From: G963667675 sp965197565
GTDB taxonomy: Bacteria; Chloroflexota; Dehalococcoidia; Lucifugimonadales; UBA3495
Direction of reading: 5' to 3'
Assembly (NCBI GenBank): GCA_965197565.1
Contig: CBDANK010000003.1
Span: 558,001-622,000, forward strand
DNA length: 64,000 nt
Each line of letters starts with the position of its first letter. Positions within the stretch are counted from its first letter, which is position 1. A model generated the notes under the pieces. The model searched no databases. It saw nothing but the letters and a program-made list of their open reading frames with translations, and was not told the DNA's origin. Both the position numbers and the translations under genes were made by a program. Shown here piece by piece: positions 34,048-41,371 of this stretch.

Positions 34048-35280
34048 AACCAAAGCCAAGGTGAAACCTGCATAGGCATCCGATAAAATCGGGGGAGTTG
34101 CATAGGCTACAAGGCGATTAGAAGCGTGGTCGGTGTTGGGTATGGGAGAGATAAGCCGGTTTCTCGAACAGTGGGAAATGGATGTGTCCGGTCTGCGCAG
34201 GCGGCTAATTCTGGCTCCGACGCCCCGCGAACGGGAGCGGTGGCACGCTCTCTGGCTGCTAGCCCAGGGTTGGACCGCTTCGGCGGTGGCCGAGGCGCTG
34301 GAACGGGATCCTCATAGCATAGGACGGTGGCTTGGCGCCTTCGGCGAAGGCGGTCCTGCGGCCTTGGCCTTCGAGCAGTCCGGGGGTTCCCCCCCGCCCT
34401 GGAAGAGGCGCAGCAGGCGGAGTTGAAGGCGGCGGTGCAGGAACTGCCTGCCAATGTGGATATCGGCCTAGCCAACTGGAACTGGAAAGCTGTCTGGAAG
34501 TTTGTCTTGGAACGTTTCGGCATCAGCCTGAGCCGCAGCAGCTGCCTGAACTGGCTGCACCGCCTGGGATTCGTGCTCAAGCGTCCTAAGAAGCGGCTGG
34601 TCAAGGCCGATGAAGCGCGGCGAGAGGCCTTCGTGGCAGAGTACGCTGCCCTGGCGTGTGAGGCGCAAGAGACCGGGGAGAAGATCTTCTTCGTTGATGA
34701 GGCCCACTTCCGGGCGGACGCTGAGTTGCGGGGTAAGTGGGCGCTGAAGGGAGAGCCGGCCCTGGTGGACTCGACCAGCCCGCGCCGTGGTGAGAAGGCC
34801 AGCTACTACTCGGCAGTGTGTCTGGAGACGGGCGAGGTGGAATGGATGGAACTGGAGGGGAACAGCAATAGCGGAACATCCGCAGCCTTCCTGGAGCAGT
34901 TGAGAGAGAGGTACGGCGGGCGTCTGAACGTGATCTGGGATAACGCGCCAGCGCACCGTGGCCCGGCGATGCGGTCATACCTGGAGACCCCCGGTCTGAA
35001 CCTGCGGCTGGTGAATCTGCCGGGGTACAGCCCGGACTTCAACGCCGACGAGGCGGTCTGGAGATGGGTGAGAGAGGAAGCCACCGGGAACCTGTGCCTG
35101 GGAACTAAAGCCTTGGTGCAGGAGAGGGTGAGCGGCTTCCTCGCCCGCCTGTCCAGGAGGAAGGATGAGGTCAAACAGCGGTGCCGGACCATCCTGCACT
35201 TAAGGGCCGAGAAGCTACTGCAAAACTCCCAACCCGGTTCCCAGCACCACCCAAATGCACATCCCACCTTGGCTTTAGTT
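34048..35280 (+). mobile_element. Second IS630-type element with a different transposase
   Basis: 1233 bp with ends AACCAAAGCCAAGGTG (left) and CACCTTGGCTTTAGTT (right), inverted repeats with one mismatch. TA flanks both sides (34046-34047, shared with copy A above, and 35281-35282). Fragments of this element recur at 52947-52985 and 53249-53348, and a short derivative at 54640-54771. Confidence 0.88.
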
Positions 35281-35283
35281 TAG
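34133..35283 (+). CDS. IS630-family transposase, second type, two overlapping frames
   Basis: The first frame (34133-34426) has the helix-turn-helix part (LLAQGWTASAVAEALERDPH). The second (entered near 34385) has the DDE part: FFVDEAHFRADAELRGKWA, VIWDNAPAHRG, LPGYSPDFNADEAVWRW. The join lies at a run of seven Cs (TTCCCCCCCG, near 34388-34396) and requires a -1 shift; after it the protein reads FEQSGGFPPALEEAQQAELK. Whether the shift is programmed or a mutation is undecided. Total about 380 residues. Confidence 0.85.
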
Positions 35284-35368
35284 TCTGTAAGTGCCGAAAC
35301 ATACGCCCGATCTAAAGTATATCGAATGGTCAATATGAACCCCATTCTAGCCCATAAGTAATGAAGTC

Positions 35369-35782
35369 TCAAACGATAGGAGACTGCCCTCGTTGGTTCG
35401 ACCCGCTAGGGCCAGATAGTATTCCCGCCAAGTGTTTAGACGCCCGCTGGATGGCGACGCCGATGGGAACCCGGATGCTGTCTAGCGCATCTTCATACCC
35501 TTGCCAATAACTCACTATGTCACCGTTCTCAGCAACCAAGGAGGAGCCGTTGATGGTCCCCAACGTCAGGGTGTCGGTCTTAACATCGTATCCCCGCTTT
35601 CCCAAGGGCAAATAGGACGATGCCCCTATGACTTCGATTCCGACTATGTAGTGGCCGTCCCTAGCGGCAAGGTCCAGCACAAGGGAGTCCTGTTCATGCA
35701 ATGTGGTGCTGGTGGCGCCTTTCTCCCCGGTGAAAAGGCGCAACACGTCGACCTCCCGATCATAGGTCGCTTGTAGATTCAT
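35369..35782 (-). CDS. DUF2283-like protein
   Basis: About 137 residues from ATG 35782 (an upstream in-frame start at 35797 adds five). The pattern YDREVDVLRLFTGE, then SLVLDLAARDGHYIVGIEVI, matches the short beta-rich DUF2283 fold, here followed by a C-terminal extension. DUF2283 genes often pair with small DUF4258/toxin-like genes. It overlaps the preceding minus-strand gene by 23 bases, suggesting coupled translation. Confidence 0.6.
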   Translation of the reverse strand: MNLQATYDREVDVLRLFTGEKGATSTTLHEQDSLVLDLAARDGHYIVGIEVIGASSYLPLGKRGYDVKTDTLTLGTINGSSLVAENGDIVSYWQGYEDALDSIRVPIGVAIQRASKHLAGILSGPSGSNQRGQSPIV

Positions 35783-36191
35783 TCTCTCGCACCTCAAGGT
35801 TTTTATACCGGTTGAAGTATGCTCGGTTGCCCCTAGTCCAATTCAGCGCAGCCCCGCTATCTTGAAAGGCCGACACGACAGTCTCGTCGTCAATGGAGAC
35901 GACGACCCGGACCATGTTCTCTAGTCCCGAGACAAAGGCGAAGTAAATCCAACTTTGCCGTCCATCATCGTCGGTGTGGATGCCCCGCGCTATCCAATGA
36001 TCTAAGACGCAAGCCATTATCTTCTTCGTGACCTCGGGGTGCGGGTTGTTCATCAAGTGCTGGCTGAGTGTTCGAGTTCGCCCCCCAGCCGTTATCGTCC
36101 GTCGTGCCCGCTCCGAGCCGCAACTTCGGCAGTCTTTCCTCGTGCTGGGGGTCTGCTTGCGTTGGCATCCTGACCCGCACCGATGGCTCAT
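35760..36191 (-). CDS. Small protein paired with DUF2283 gene, possible toxin-like fold
   Basis: 143 residues as a maximal frame; the first ~46 are Arg/Ser-rich and probably not translated, so the real start may be the ATG at 36053 (MNNPHPEVTKKIM). The core has DHWIARGIHTDDDGRQSWI and VRVVVSIDDETVVSAFQDSG, a strand-turn-strand that resembles the DUF4258/BrnT/RelE-like group. That resemblance is visual only. Its stop overlaps the DUF2283 start. Confidence 0.5.
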   Translation of the reverse strand: MSHRCGSGCQRKQTPSTRKDCRSCGSERARRTITAGGRTRTLSQHLMNNPHPEVTKKIMACVLDHWIARGIHTDDDGRQSWIYFAFVSGLENMVRVVVSIDDETVVSAFQDSGAALNWTRGNRAYFNRYKNLEVRENESTSDL

Positions 36192-36493
36192 GTCTCTACG
36201 ATACCATTTTGGGGCTTCTCACGAGCTTTGTCCTGAGCCGATTATCGTAGCGTGGACGCCGCTATCCGCTGCTCTTCCCCGACGGTCTTGGGTTTTGCAG
36301 GATTTTCTGGATAATCCACACACAAAATGTTCCCTGAAAAATATTCTCTGGGGGAGCCGACTAGCGCAACTTGACGCCTCAAGTCCCGTATTCTAAACTC
36401 CTGGCGACGCGCGGCGTCGCTGGGCCAGACCTATTTCTGACTTCCAAGCTTCTTCCTTGAGCCGGAAAAACCACCCAACGGGGTCAAAGCTCG
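36192..36493. other. Intergenic region before apt
   Basis: 302 bases separating the divergent DUF2283 pair and apt. It has repeat-like phrases (CTCACGAGCTTTGTCCTGAG near 36215) but no gene and no convincing promoter. Confidence 0.5.
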
Positions 36494-37006
36494 ATGGAAC
36501 TCAAGTCTTATATTAGGGAAATCCCCGACTTTCCGAAACCGGGAGTCCTTTTTCGTGATATCACCCCCTTGCTCAAAGACATCGGCGCCTTCAGGTACGC
36601 TATCGACCGGCTTGTAGACCGGTTTCAAGGCAATCAACTGGACGTCATCGTTGTTATTGAGTCACGGGGTTTCTTATTTGGCGCACCGCTGGCCTATAAA
36701 ATGGGAATCCCGATGGTGCCCGCTCGTAAGATAGGCAAACTGCCCGCCGCGACTCACAAAGCGGAATATGCCTTGGAGTACGGTAAGGCCAGCATGGAAA
36801 TCCACGCGGACGGCCTCAGTCCCGGCCAGAAGGTCCTGTTGCTGGACGACCTACTGGCCACCGGGGGTACTCTGGAAGCCTCGGCCAGGCTGGTGGAGAT
36901 GTCAGGCGGCGTGGTGCGGGACATCGGAGTAATCATAGAATTAATGGAGTTGGGCGGCCGCCGCCGCTTAGAAGGCTATGACATCTTTTCCTTGGTCCAG
37001 TACTGA
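36494..37006 (+). CDS. apt: Adenine phosphoribosyltransferase
   Basis: 170 residues. It salvages adenine to AMP with PRPP. It has the N-terminal IREIPDFPKPGVLFRDITPL, the flexible loop YALEYGKASMEIH and the PRPP-binding motif VLLLDDLLATGGTLEA. Length and motifs are standard. It precedes a metallo-hydrolase gene by 27 bases. Confidence 0.97.
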   Translation: MELKSYIREIPDFPKPGVLFRDITPLLKDIGAFRYAIDRLVDRFQGNQLDVIVVIESRGFLFGAPLAYKMGIPMVPARKIGKLPAATHKAEYALEYGKASMEIHADGLSPGQKVLLLDDLLATGGTLEASARLVEMSGGVVRDIGVIIELMELGGRRRLEGYDIFSLVQY

Positions 37007-37033
37007 CGCTTAACCCAGTTTGAGGAGAGAACA

Positions 37034-37903
37034 ATGGCCGACAGAATAACGGTTGGCAATGCCGAAATCATTGCGGTCCTCGACATGACGCCGCCGTCGA
37101 GGGCCCCGGAAATGATGTTCCCCGACGTCGCTCCCGAAGATTGGGCGCCGTACCAGGATATTTTAGAAGAAGGTCGGCTTCAACTATATTACGGCGTCTG
37201 GGTGGTGCGCTCCCAAGGCCGGACCATACTGGTGGACACAGGCATGGGACCGGGGCCCCATGCGGAAAGGGGCAACCGCACCGGTAATCTCTACGAGGAG
37301 TTGCGGCCCATACTTATCCCCGCCGACCGGTCCGCCAACACCAACGTTTCACCTTCCGATGAAGTGGATATCGTCGTCCACACCCACCTTCATGGAGACC
37401 ACGTGGGCTGGAACGTGCGGTACTCGGGCGGTATGCCCGCCCCGAACTTCCGCCGCGCCAGATACTTGGTGCCCAAGCTCGACTGGGAGCACTTTACCAA
37501 GCCAGAGGCACTGGAAGCTCACCCTTACATTAAGACTCAGGTTATGCCGCTGCAAAGGCTCCGGAAGATGGACTTGGTCGAGGGCGAATACAGCGTCACC
37601 GACGAAGTTACCACCTTGCCCACTCCGGGCCACACTCCAGGGCATCAAGCGGTTTTGATTAGCTCCCAAGGCGAGAAAGCGATGATAGTCGGGGACGTTC
37701 TCCATAGCAAAGCTCAGGTCCATGAGCCGGCCTGGACCGCCGGGGTAGATATAGACAAAGAAGCAAGCCGGCGCAGCCGGCAAGCGTTGTTGGACCGGGC
37801 CGAAAACGAAGGTTACGTGGTGGCCGCCGGGCACTTCCACCCTAAAGACAACATTGGGAAAGTAATCCGCTTGGAAGGGAAGCGATACTGGCAAATCTTG
37901 TAG
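37034..37903 (+). CDS. MBL-fold metallo-hydrolase
   Basis: 289 residues. The zinc motif is HTHLHGDHVGWN; further ligands lie in LPTPGHTPGHQAVL and IVGDVLHSKAQ, and a late AAGHFHPKDNIGKV. This subgroup resembles lactonase and N-acyl-homoserine lactonase-like enzymes, but MBL substrates cannot be read from motifs alone. GAGGAGA precedes the ATG. Probably cotranscribed with apt. Confidence 0.9.
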   Translation: MADRITVGNAEIIAVLDMTPPSRAPEMMFPDVAPEDWAPYQDILEEGRLQLYYGVWVVRSQGRTILVDTGMGPGPHAERGNRTGNLYEELRPILIPADRSANTNVSPSDEVDIVVHTHLHGDHVGWNVRYSGGMPAPNFRRARYLVPKLDWEHFTKPEALEAHPYIKTQVMPLQRLRKMDLVEGEYSVTDEVTTLPTPGHTPGHQAVLISSQGEKAMIVGDVLHSKAQVHEPAWTAGVDIDKEASRRSRQALLDRAENEGYVVAAGHFHPKDNIGKVIRLEGKRYWQIL

Positions 37904-37916
37904 TGCTTCCCGCTGT

Positions 37917-37922
37917 TATAAT
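37917..37922 (+). promoter_or_regulatory. Candidate -10 element before the CMD-like gene
   Basis: A consensus TATAAT lies about 38 bases before the TTG start. No good -35 hexamer is present at the right distance, so support is limited. Confidence 0.35.
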
Positions 37923-37959
37923 TTCCTCAATTCTGCCTAAATGACCTAAAGAGGGACCT

Positions 37960-38685
37960 TTGATCCAGAGTGGTGGTTCAAAAGACTTGCGGCAGGCTGC
38001 CCACGATTTCAGACGCCGATATTATGGACCGCGAGGCAACCCGGACCCGCCTTCGGCTATGGCCGAATTGGCCCCGGAGGTCATGGAGTTGGTGGATTCC
38101 GTGGTCTACGGGGAAGTCTACAACCGTCCGGCGGTCAACCTCCAAACCCGCAGTCTCTGCACCATCGCCGCTCTCACCGTGCTGGGCCACAGCCCCCAGT
38201 TGATCCGGCGTCACATCCAAGGCGCCCTTCATATCGGGGTCACCAAGGAGCAGATCAGCGAGATAATCTCCCAGATGGTGTTCTACGGTGGTATGCCCGC
38301 CGCGATTAACGCCTTCCGGGTGGCCAAAGAGACCTTCGACGATGCGCCGGAGCCGTGGCCGGAGGCGGCCCAACAACCCGAGGAGCGGACCGGCGGCGAC
38401 AGACCGGCTGCTGTGGCAAAACAACCGTCAGTCCGGTCTCATCAGGGCCGGCCGCCGAGCAACCGTTCGCCATCCTCGCCGCGGGCCCTAAACCAACGCC
38501 CTGCTGCCGGTCACCGGATGGACCGGCAATCTACCAGCCGGCAATCTACCAGCCGGCAATCTACCAGCCGGCAATCCAAAGGAAGCCGTCCCAGCCAACG
38601 AGGCGGCGCCCACCTCTCTACCCGGCCTCCGGCACGGGGAGGAGGCGGCCCTGGACGAAAGAGAAATCCGGGAAAACGCCGCTGA
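37960..38685 (+). CDS. Carboxymuconolactone-decarboxylase-like protein with low-complexity tail
   Basis: Residues ~1-130 form a CMD/AhpD-type helical domain (VYGEVYNRPAVNLQTRSLCT, AALTVLGHSPQLIRRHIQGA, EQISEIISQMVFYGGMPAAI). The AhpD CxxC pair is absent, so a gamma-carboxymuconolactone-type or unknown activity is likelier. The start is TTG 37960 after GAGGG. The last ~110 residues are basic and repetitive. In another frame the DNA from about 38492 to 38791 reads a balanced sequence (EREIRENAAEARRDKDQAFS), so a frameshift in the tail is possible. Confidence 0.75.
   Translation: MIQSGGSKDLRQAAHDFRRRYYGPRGNPDPPSAMAELAPEVMELVDSVVYGEVYNRPAVNLQTRSLCTIAALTVLGHSPQLIRRHIQGALHIGVTKEQISEIISQMVFYGGMPAAINAFRVAKETFDDAPEPWPEAAQQPEERTGGDRPAAVAKQPSVRSHQGRPPSNRSPSSPRALNQRPAAGHRMDRQSTSRQSTSRQSTSRQSKGSRPSQRGGAHLSTRPPARGGGGPGRKRNPGKRR
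38523..38567 (+). repeat. Three tandem 15-bp repeats in the CMD-like gene
   Basis: The unit CCGGCAATCTACCAG is repeated exactly at 38523, 38538 and 38553 and partly after 38568. In the gene's frame it encodes a repeating five-residue unit (STSRQ). Confidence 0.9.
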
Positions 38686-38894
38686 GGCGCGCCGCGATAA
38701 AGACCAAGCCTTTTCAGCCCGCCGTATGTTGGCCGAGGCCGGCCTGCTGAGGATGTCCTGTAGGGTCCAGGGGCGTCTATTCCTGATATGAATATAAGGT
38801 GATGCCATTTCTAGTATTATTTGTCAATTAGATCTCGGCTCGCGACTCAAGCAACGGCTGGAGATTTTGGCATTAAGCGAAGGGGGTTGAAGGT

Positions 38895-39935
38895 ATGACC
38901 ACCAGTTTTGAACGTTCCCAGTTGGTAGAGGCCAGCGACACCATAGAGGCCATAGAAGAATGTTACCGTCTGGGTTGGAGCGACGGTCTTCCGGTGGTGC
39001 CGCCGGCGGACTATAAAGTCCGGGATATGCTGGCCTACGCGGGCATGACGGGCGAGGAGGAGTTGCTGTCCCTGGAGATGCGAAGACGGGTCCTGACCTC
39101 AGAAAACGCCGCCGCCAACGCGGTCATGGCCGGCTGCTTGCCGGAGTATTTCCCGGTGCTGGTAACCACTCTTAGGGCCCTGGAGGAGGAAAAGAACTTC
39201 GTCAACATGGCGGCGTCTTCCACCAGCTCTCCGGCTATCTTGATGATCGTCAACGGCCCCATCCGGCAGCAAATCGGAGTCAATTCTAGAGACGGTCTCT
39301 TTGGTCCGGGCTTCCGGGCCAACTCCTGCTTGGGCCGGGCTGTCCGGTTGTGCTTCATGAACGGCTTCGACGCCCGCCCCGGCATTTTGGACCGGGGCAC
39401 TCTGGGCAATCCCAGTAAATATACTCTCTGCATCGCCGACAACGAGGAAGACTCTCCTTGGGGCGCCCTCCACGTGAGCCGGGGATTTCAACCCGAAGAC
39501 AGTTGCGTGACCGTGGGGGTGGCTTACAACCCCATTACTGTCAGCAACTCTTACGGCAACACCGGAGAGAGCATTCTGGCCACCGTCGCCGATACTATGA
39601 AGTCCGCCTTCTTGGCCTACGGTTTCCCCGGACAGTGGGTCTTGGTCATTGGGCCGGAGCACGCGATCACATTGCAAGAAGACAAGTGGAGCCGCCGTGA
39701 TATTCAGGAATATCTCATGGAGCACGCCTCCCGGCCTTTAATCGAGTTGATCCGGCTGGGAGTGGTCCAAGGCCCGGAGAAGCCTGGTGACGAACAGGTG
39801 GTCCGGCGCTGCTCAGAGGACCCGGAGGACATTTTGGTGGTTATGGGCGGTGGCACCGGCGGCCGCAATAGCGCCATTATCAACACAACCAACTATAAGA
39901 TCAGGACCCGCAAGGTGGATGTGCCGGGAGCATAA
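38895..39935 (+). CDS. Uncharacterised protein of the GLPVVPP type, partner of the UGSC selenoprotein
   Basis: 346 residues. An N-terminal YRLGWSDGLPVVPPADYKVR motif recalls a family I associate with UGSC-domain proteins. Conserved-looking segments include MAGCLPEYFPVLVTTLRALE, AASSTSSPAILMIVNGP, FGPGFRANSCLGRAVRLCFM and LVVMGGGTGGRNSAIINTTN. No membrane span or signal peptide. AAGGGGG precedes the ATG. It lies 114 bases upstream of the selenoprotein gene on the same strand. Function unknown; a redox or substrate-binding partnership is only an inference. Confidence 0.75.
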   Translation: MTTSFERSQLVEASDTIEAIEECYRLGWSDGLPVVPPADYKVRDMLAYAGMTGEEELLSLEMRRRVLTSENAAANAVMAGCLPEYFPVLVTTLRALEEEKNFVNMAASSTSSPAILMIVNGPIRQQIGVNSRDGLFGPGFRANSCLGRAVRLCFMNGFDARPGILDRGTLGNPSKYTLCIADNEEDSPWGALHVSRGFQPEDSCVTVGVAYNPITVSNSYGNTGESILATVADTMKSAFLAYGFPGQWVLVIGPEHAITLQEDKWSRRDIQEYLMEHASRPLIELIRLGVVQGPEKPGDEQVVRRCSEDPEDILVVMGGGTGGRNSAIINTTNYKIRTRKVDVPGA

Positions 39936-39958
39936 AAATGACGATGCGGCCCAGTTTA

Positions 39959-40002
39959 TTTGCAAGCTGATAACTTGCAAAACGGCGGCTGCCGTGTATC
40001 AT
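39959..40002 (+). promoter_or_regulatory. Dyad and candidate promoter before the selenoprotein gene
   Basis: TTTGCAAG (39959-39966) and CTTGCAAA (39974-39981) form a perfect 8-bp inverted repeat spaced by 7. The right arm contains TTGCAA (39975-39980), which with TATCAT (39997-40002) at 16 bases could be a promoter. The dyad would then be an operator overlapping the -35 box; alternatively it is a weak terminator of the upstream gene. Confidence 0.45.
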
Positions 40003-40049
40003 AGAATCATCTGCCGTCATCTATAAAATCTTGACTACGAGGAGGGAAT

Positions 40050-40619
40050 ATGGCGGAGACGGTAACGGTGCGAAATCTGCGGTTGGTCAACCCTCAAGGC
40101 ACCGACTTGGCCCCCGGCGCGTTTGCTTTGAACGCCCGCCCGAGTGACCTCGCCGGCAAGACCCTGGGTTTGTTGGAGAACACCAAAGCCAACTCGGACA
40201 AAGTGCTCCATGAACTGGGAGCCTTGCTAAAGGAAAAGTATGGGCTGAAAGACGTTGTGTATCTCAGCAAGCACCACGCTTCTCTGCCCACCAAGCCGGA
40301 GGTTGTCCAGCAAGCATTGGACCAAGTGGACATTTTGATCACCGGGGTGGGTGATTGAGGCTCCTGTAGTTCGTGCAGTGTGCACGACGGGATCGAGATG
40401 GAGCGGCTTGGCATTCCTACGGCTTCCATCATTACCCACGTTTTTCTAAATACTGCCAAAGCTATGACGCGGATGATGGGTGTCCCCGACTACCAATTCG
40501 TAGTGGCCCCTCACCCCTTGTCCAGCTTGACTGACCAAGAGTGCAAAGAAAGAGCGGCCAGCATCTTTCCGGAGGTGGAACAGATACTATTGGGCAGCAA
40601 TACCGGTCCCAGGGACTGA
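40050..40619 (+). CDS. UGSC-family selenoprotein (in-frame TGA read as selenocysteine)
   Basis: Standard reading stops at TGA 40356-40358, but the same frame continues without another stop to 40619. The codons around it read GVGD, TGA, GSCSSC, VHDG: the UGSC motif that names this (seleno)protein family. Reading TGA as Sec gives 189 residues with Sec at position 103, and the second half continues coherently (MERLGIPTASIITHVFLNTA, VVAPHPLSSLTDQECKE). A hairpin suitable for a bacterial SECIS follows the TGA. AGGAGGG precedes the ATG. The family is thought to be redox-active, with function unknown. SelA, SelB and tRNA-Sec are not in this window. Confidence 0.88.
40360..40404 (+). promoter_or_regulatory. 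Candidate bacterial SECIS hairpin
   Basis: Immediately after the TGA, TCGTGC (40371-40376) pairs with GCACGA (40382-40387) around the loop AGTGT. An outer stem GCTCC (40360-40364) pairs with GGAGC (40400-40404). The apical loop starts 19 bases after the TGA, inside the spacing reported for bacterial SECIS elements. Confidence 0.6.
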
Positions 40620-40645
40620 GGGACTAAAAGGGTCTAGCCCGGCAA

Positions 40646-41137
40646 ATGGATGGCTTGAAACAACGGATCGCCAGAGCCGTTCAGGGTCAAACTCAACCCA
40701 CAGTGACTATTCTATCCTCGCTGCTCGCTGTCGAGGATGAGTTGGCTTACATACCCAAAGAGGCCGTGGAAGCAGTGGCCGCCTTGACACATTCAACTAT
40801 CAACGATGTTTGGGCGGTCGCGTCTTTTTACCCCAACTTCCGGTTTGAGCCGCCCTGTCGGCACCGAGTGGAGCTGTGTTGGGGCGCTTCTTGCCACTTG
40901 GTCGGCGCCATGGCTGTCATAAATGCTGTGTTTGACGCCACAGGAATGGAAGAAGAAGGAGACACCCCGGACCGCAAGCTGACGGTGAGGTTCAATACTT
41001 GTTTGGGCGTCTGCGCTCAAGCCCCGGTGATTTCCATCGACCATCAACTGATCGGCCGCCTCTCTCCGGATGAAGCCCGGAACAGAGTCGCCCAATTGCT
41101 GGCGGAAACCGACGCTGATGAGGACCGCTGCCTCTAG
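40646..41137 (+). CDS. NuoE/HoxE-like [2Fe-2S] subunit
   Basis: 163 residues of the 24-kDa thioredoxin-like ferredoxin family. The N-terminal helical part has LLAVEDELAYIPKEAVEAVA, and the cluster cysteines are in CWGASCH and FNTCLGVCAQAPV. It transfers electrons next to the flavin subunit of NAD-linked dehydrogenases. It is followed by NuoF-like and FdhA-like genes, so it belongs to that complex. It lies 26 bases after the selenoprotein gene and may share its transcript. Confidence 0.9.
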   Translation: MDGLKQRIARAVQGQTQPTVTILSSLLAVEDELAYIPKEAVEAVAALTHSTINDVWAVASFYPNFRFEPPCRHRVELCWGASCHLVGAMAVINAVFDATGMEEEGDTPDRKLTVRFNTCLGVCAQAPVISIDHQLIGRLSPDEARNRVAQLLAETDADEDRCL

Positions 41138-41194
41138 CGGGGAGAGACGTAGGCCCCGGCAGTTGTTGTATTTTCCGGCCTTCGGTCTACTTAT

Positions 41195-41371
41195 CATCCA
41201 CTGCGCTTTGTCATGGACACCGCCATGATTGACCAGCTATCCAGGGGCCGTTTGGAAATTGGAGTAGGCATGGGGCCGCTTCAATTCGAAACGGGCCGCT
41301 GGCACCTACCGTGGTCCGGCCGGGGCGAAAGGGCCCCCGAGTTCATGGAGATCGTGGAGAAAGATTCTTAA
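41195..41371 (+). pseudogene. Fragment of a luciferase-like monooxygenase gene
   Basis: A 58-codon open stretch ending at TAA 41369-41371 reads HPLRFVMDTAMIDQLSRG, then RLEIGVGMGPLQFE. This is a highly conserved core segment of bacterial luciferase-like (LLM) flavin monooxygenases. The rest of the family's ~330 residues is missing, so it is a relic. Its stop overlaps the start of the NuoF-like gene. Confidence 0.7.

Noticed and set aside
38895..39935. Possible selenocysteine in the GLPVVPP protein
   Set aside because: The frame has no internal TGA and ends in an ordinary stop.
40359..40379. TGA at 40356 as a true stop with a second gene starting at 40380
   Set aside because: The frame is continuous, the UGSC family motif spans the TGA, and the downstream start lacks a ribosome binding site.
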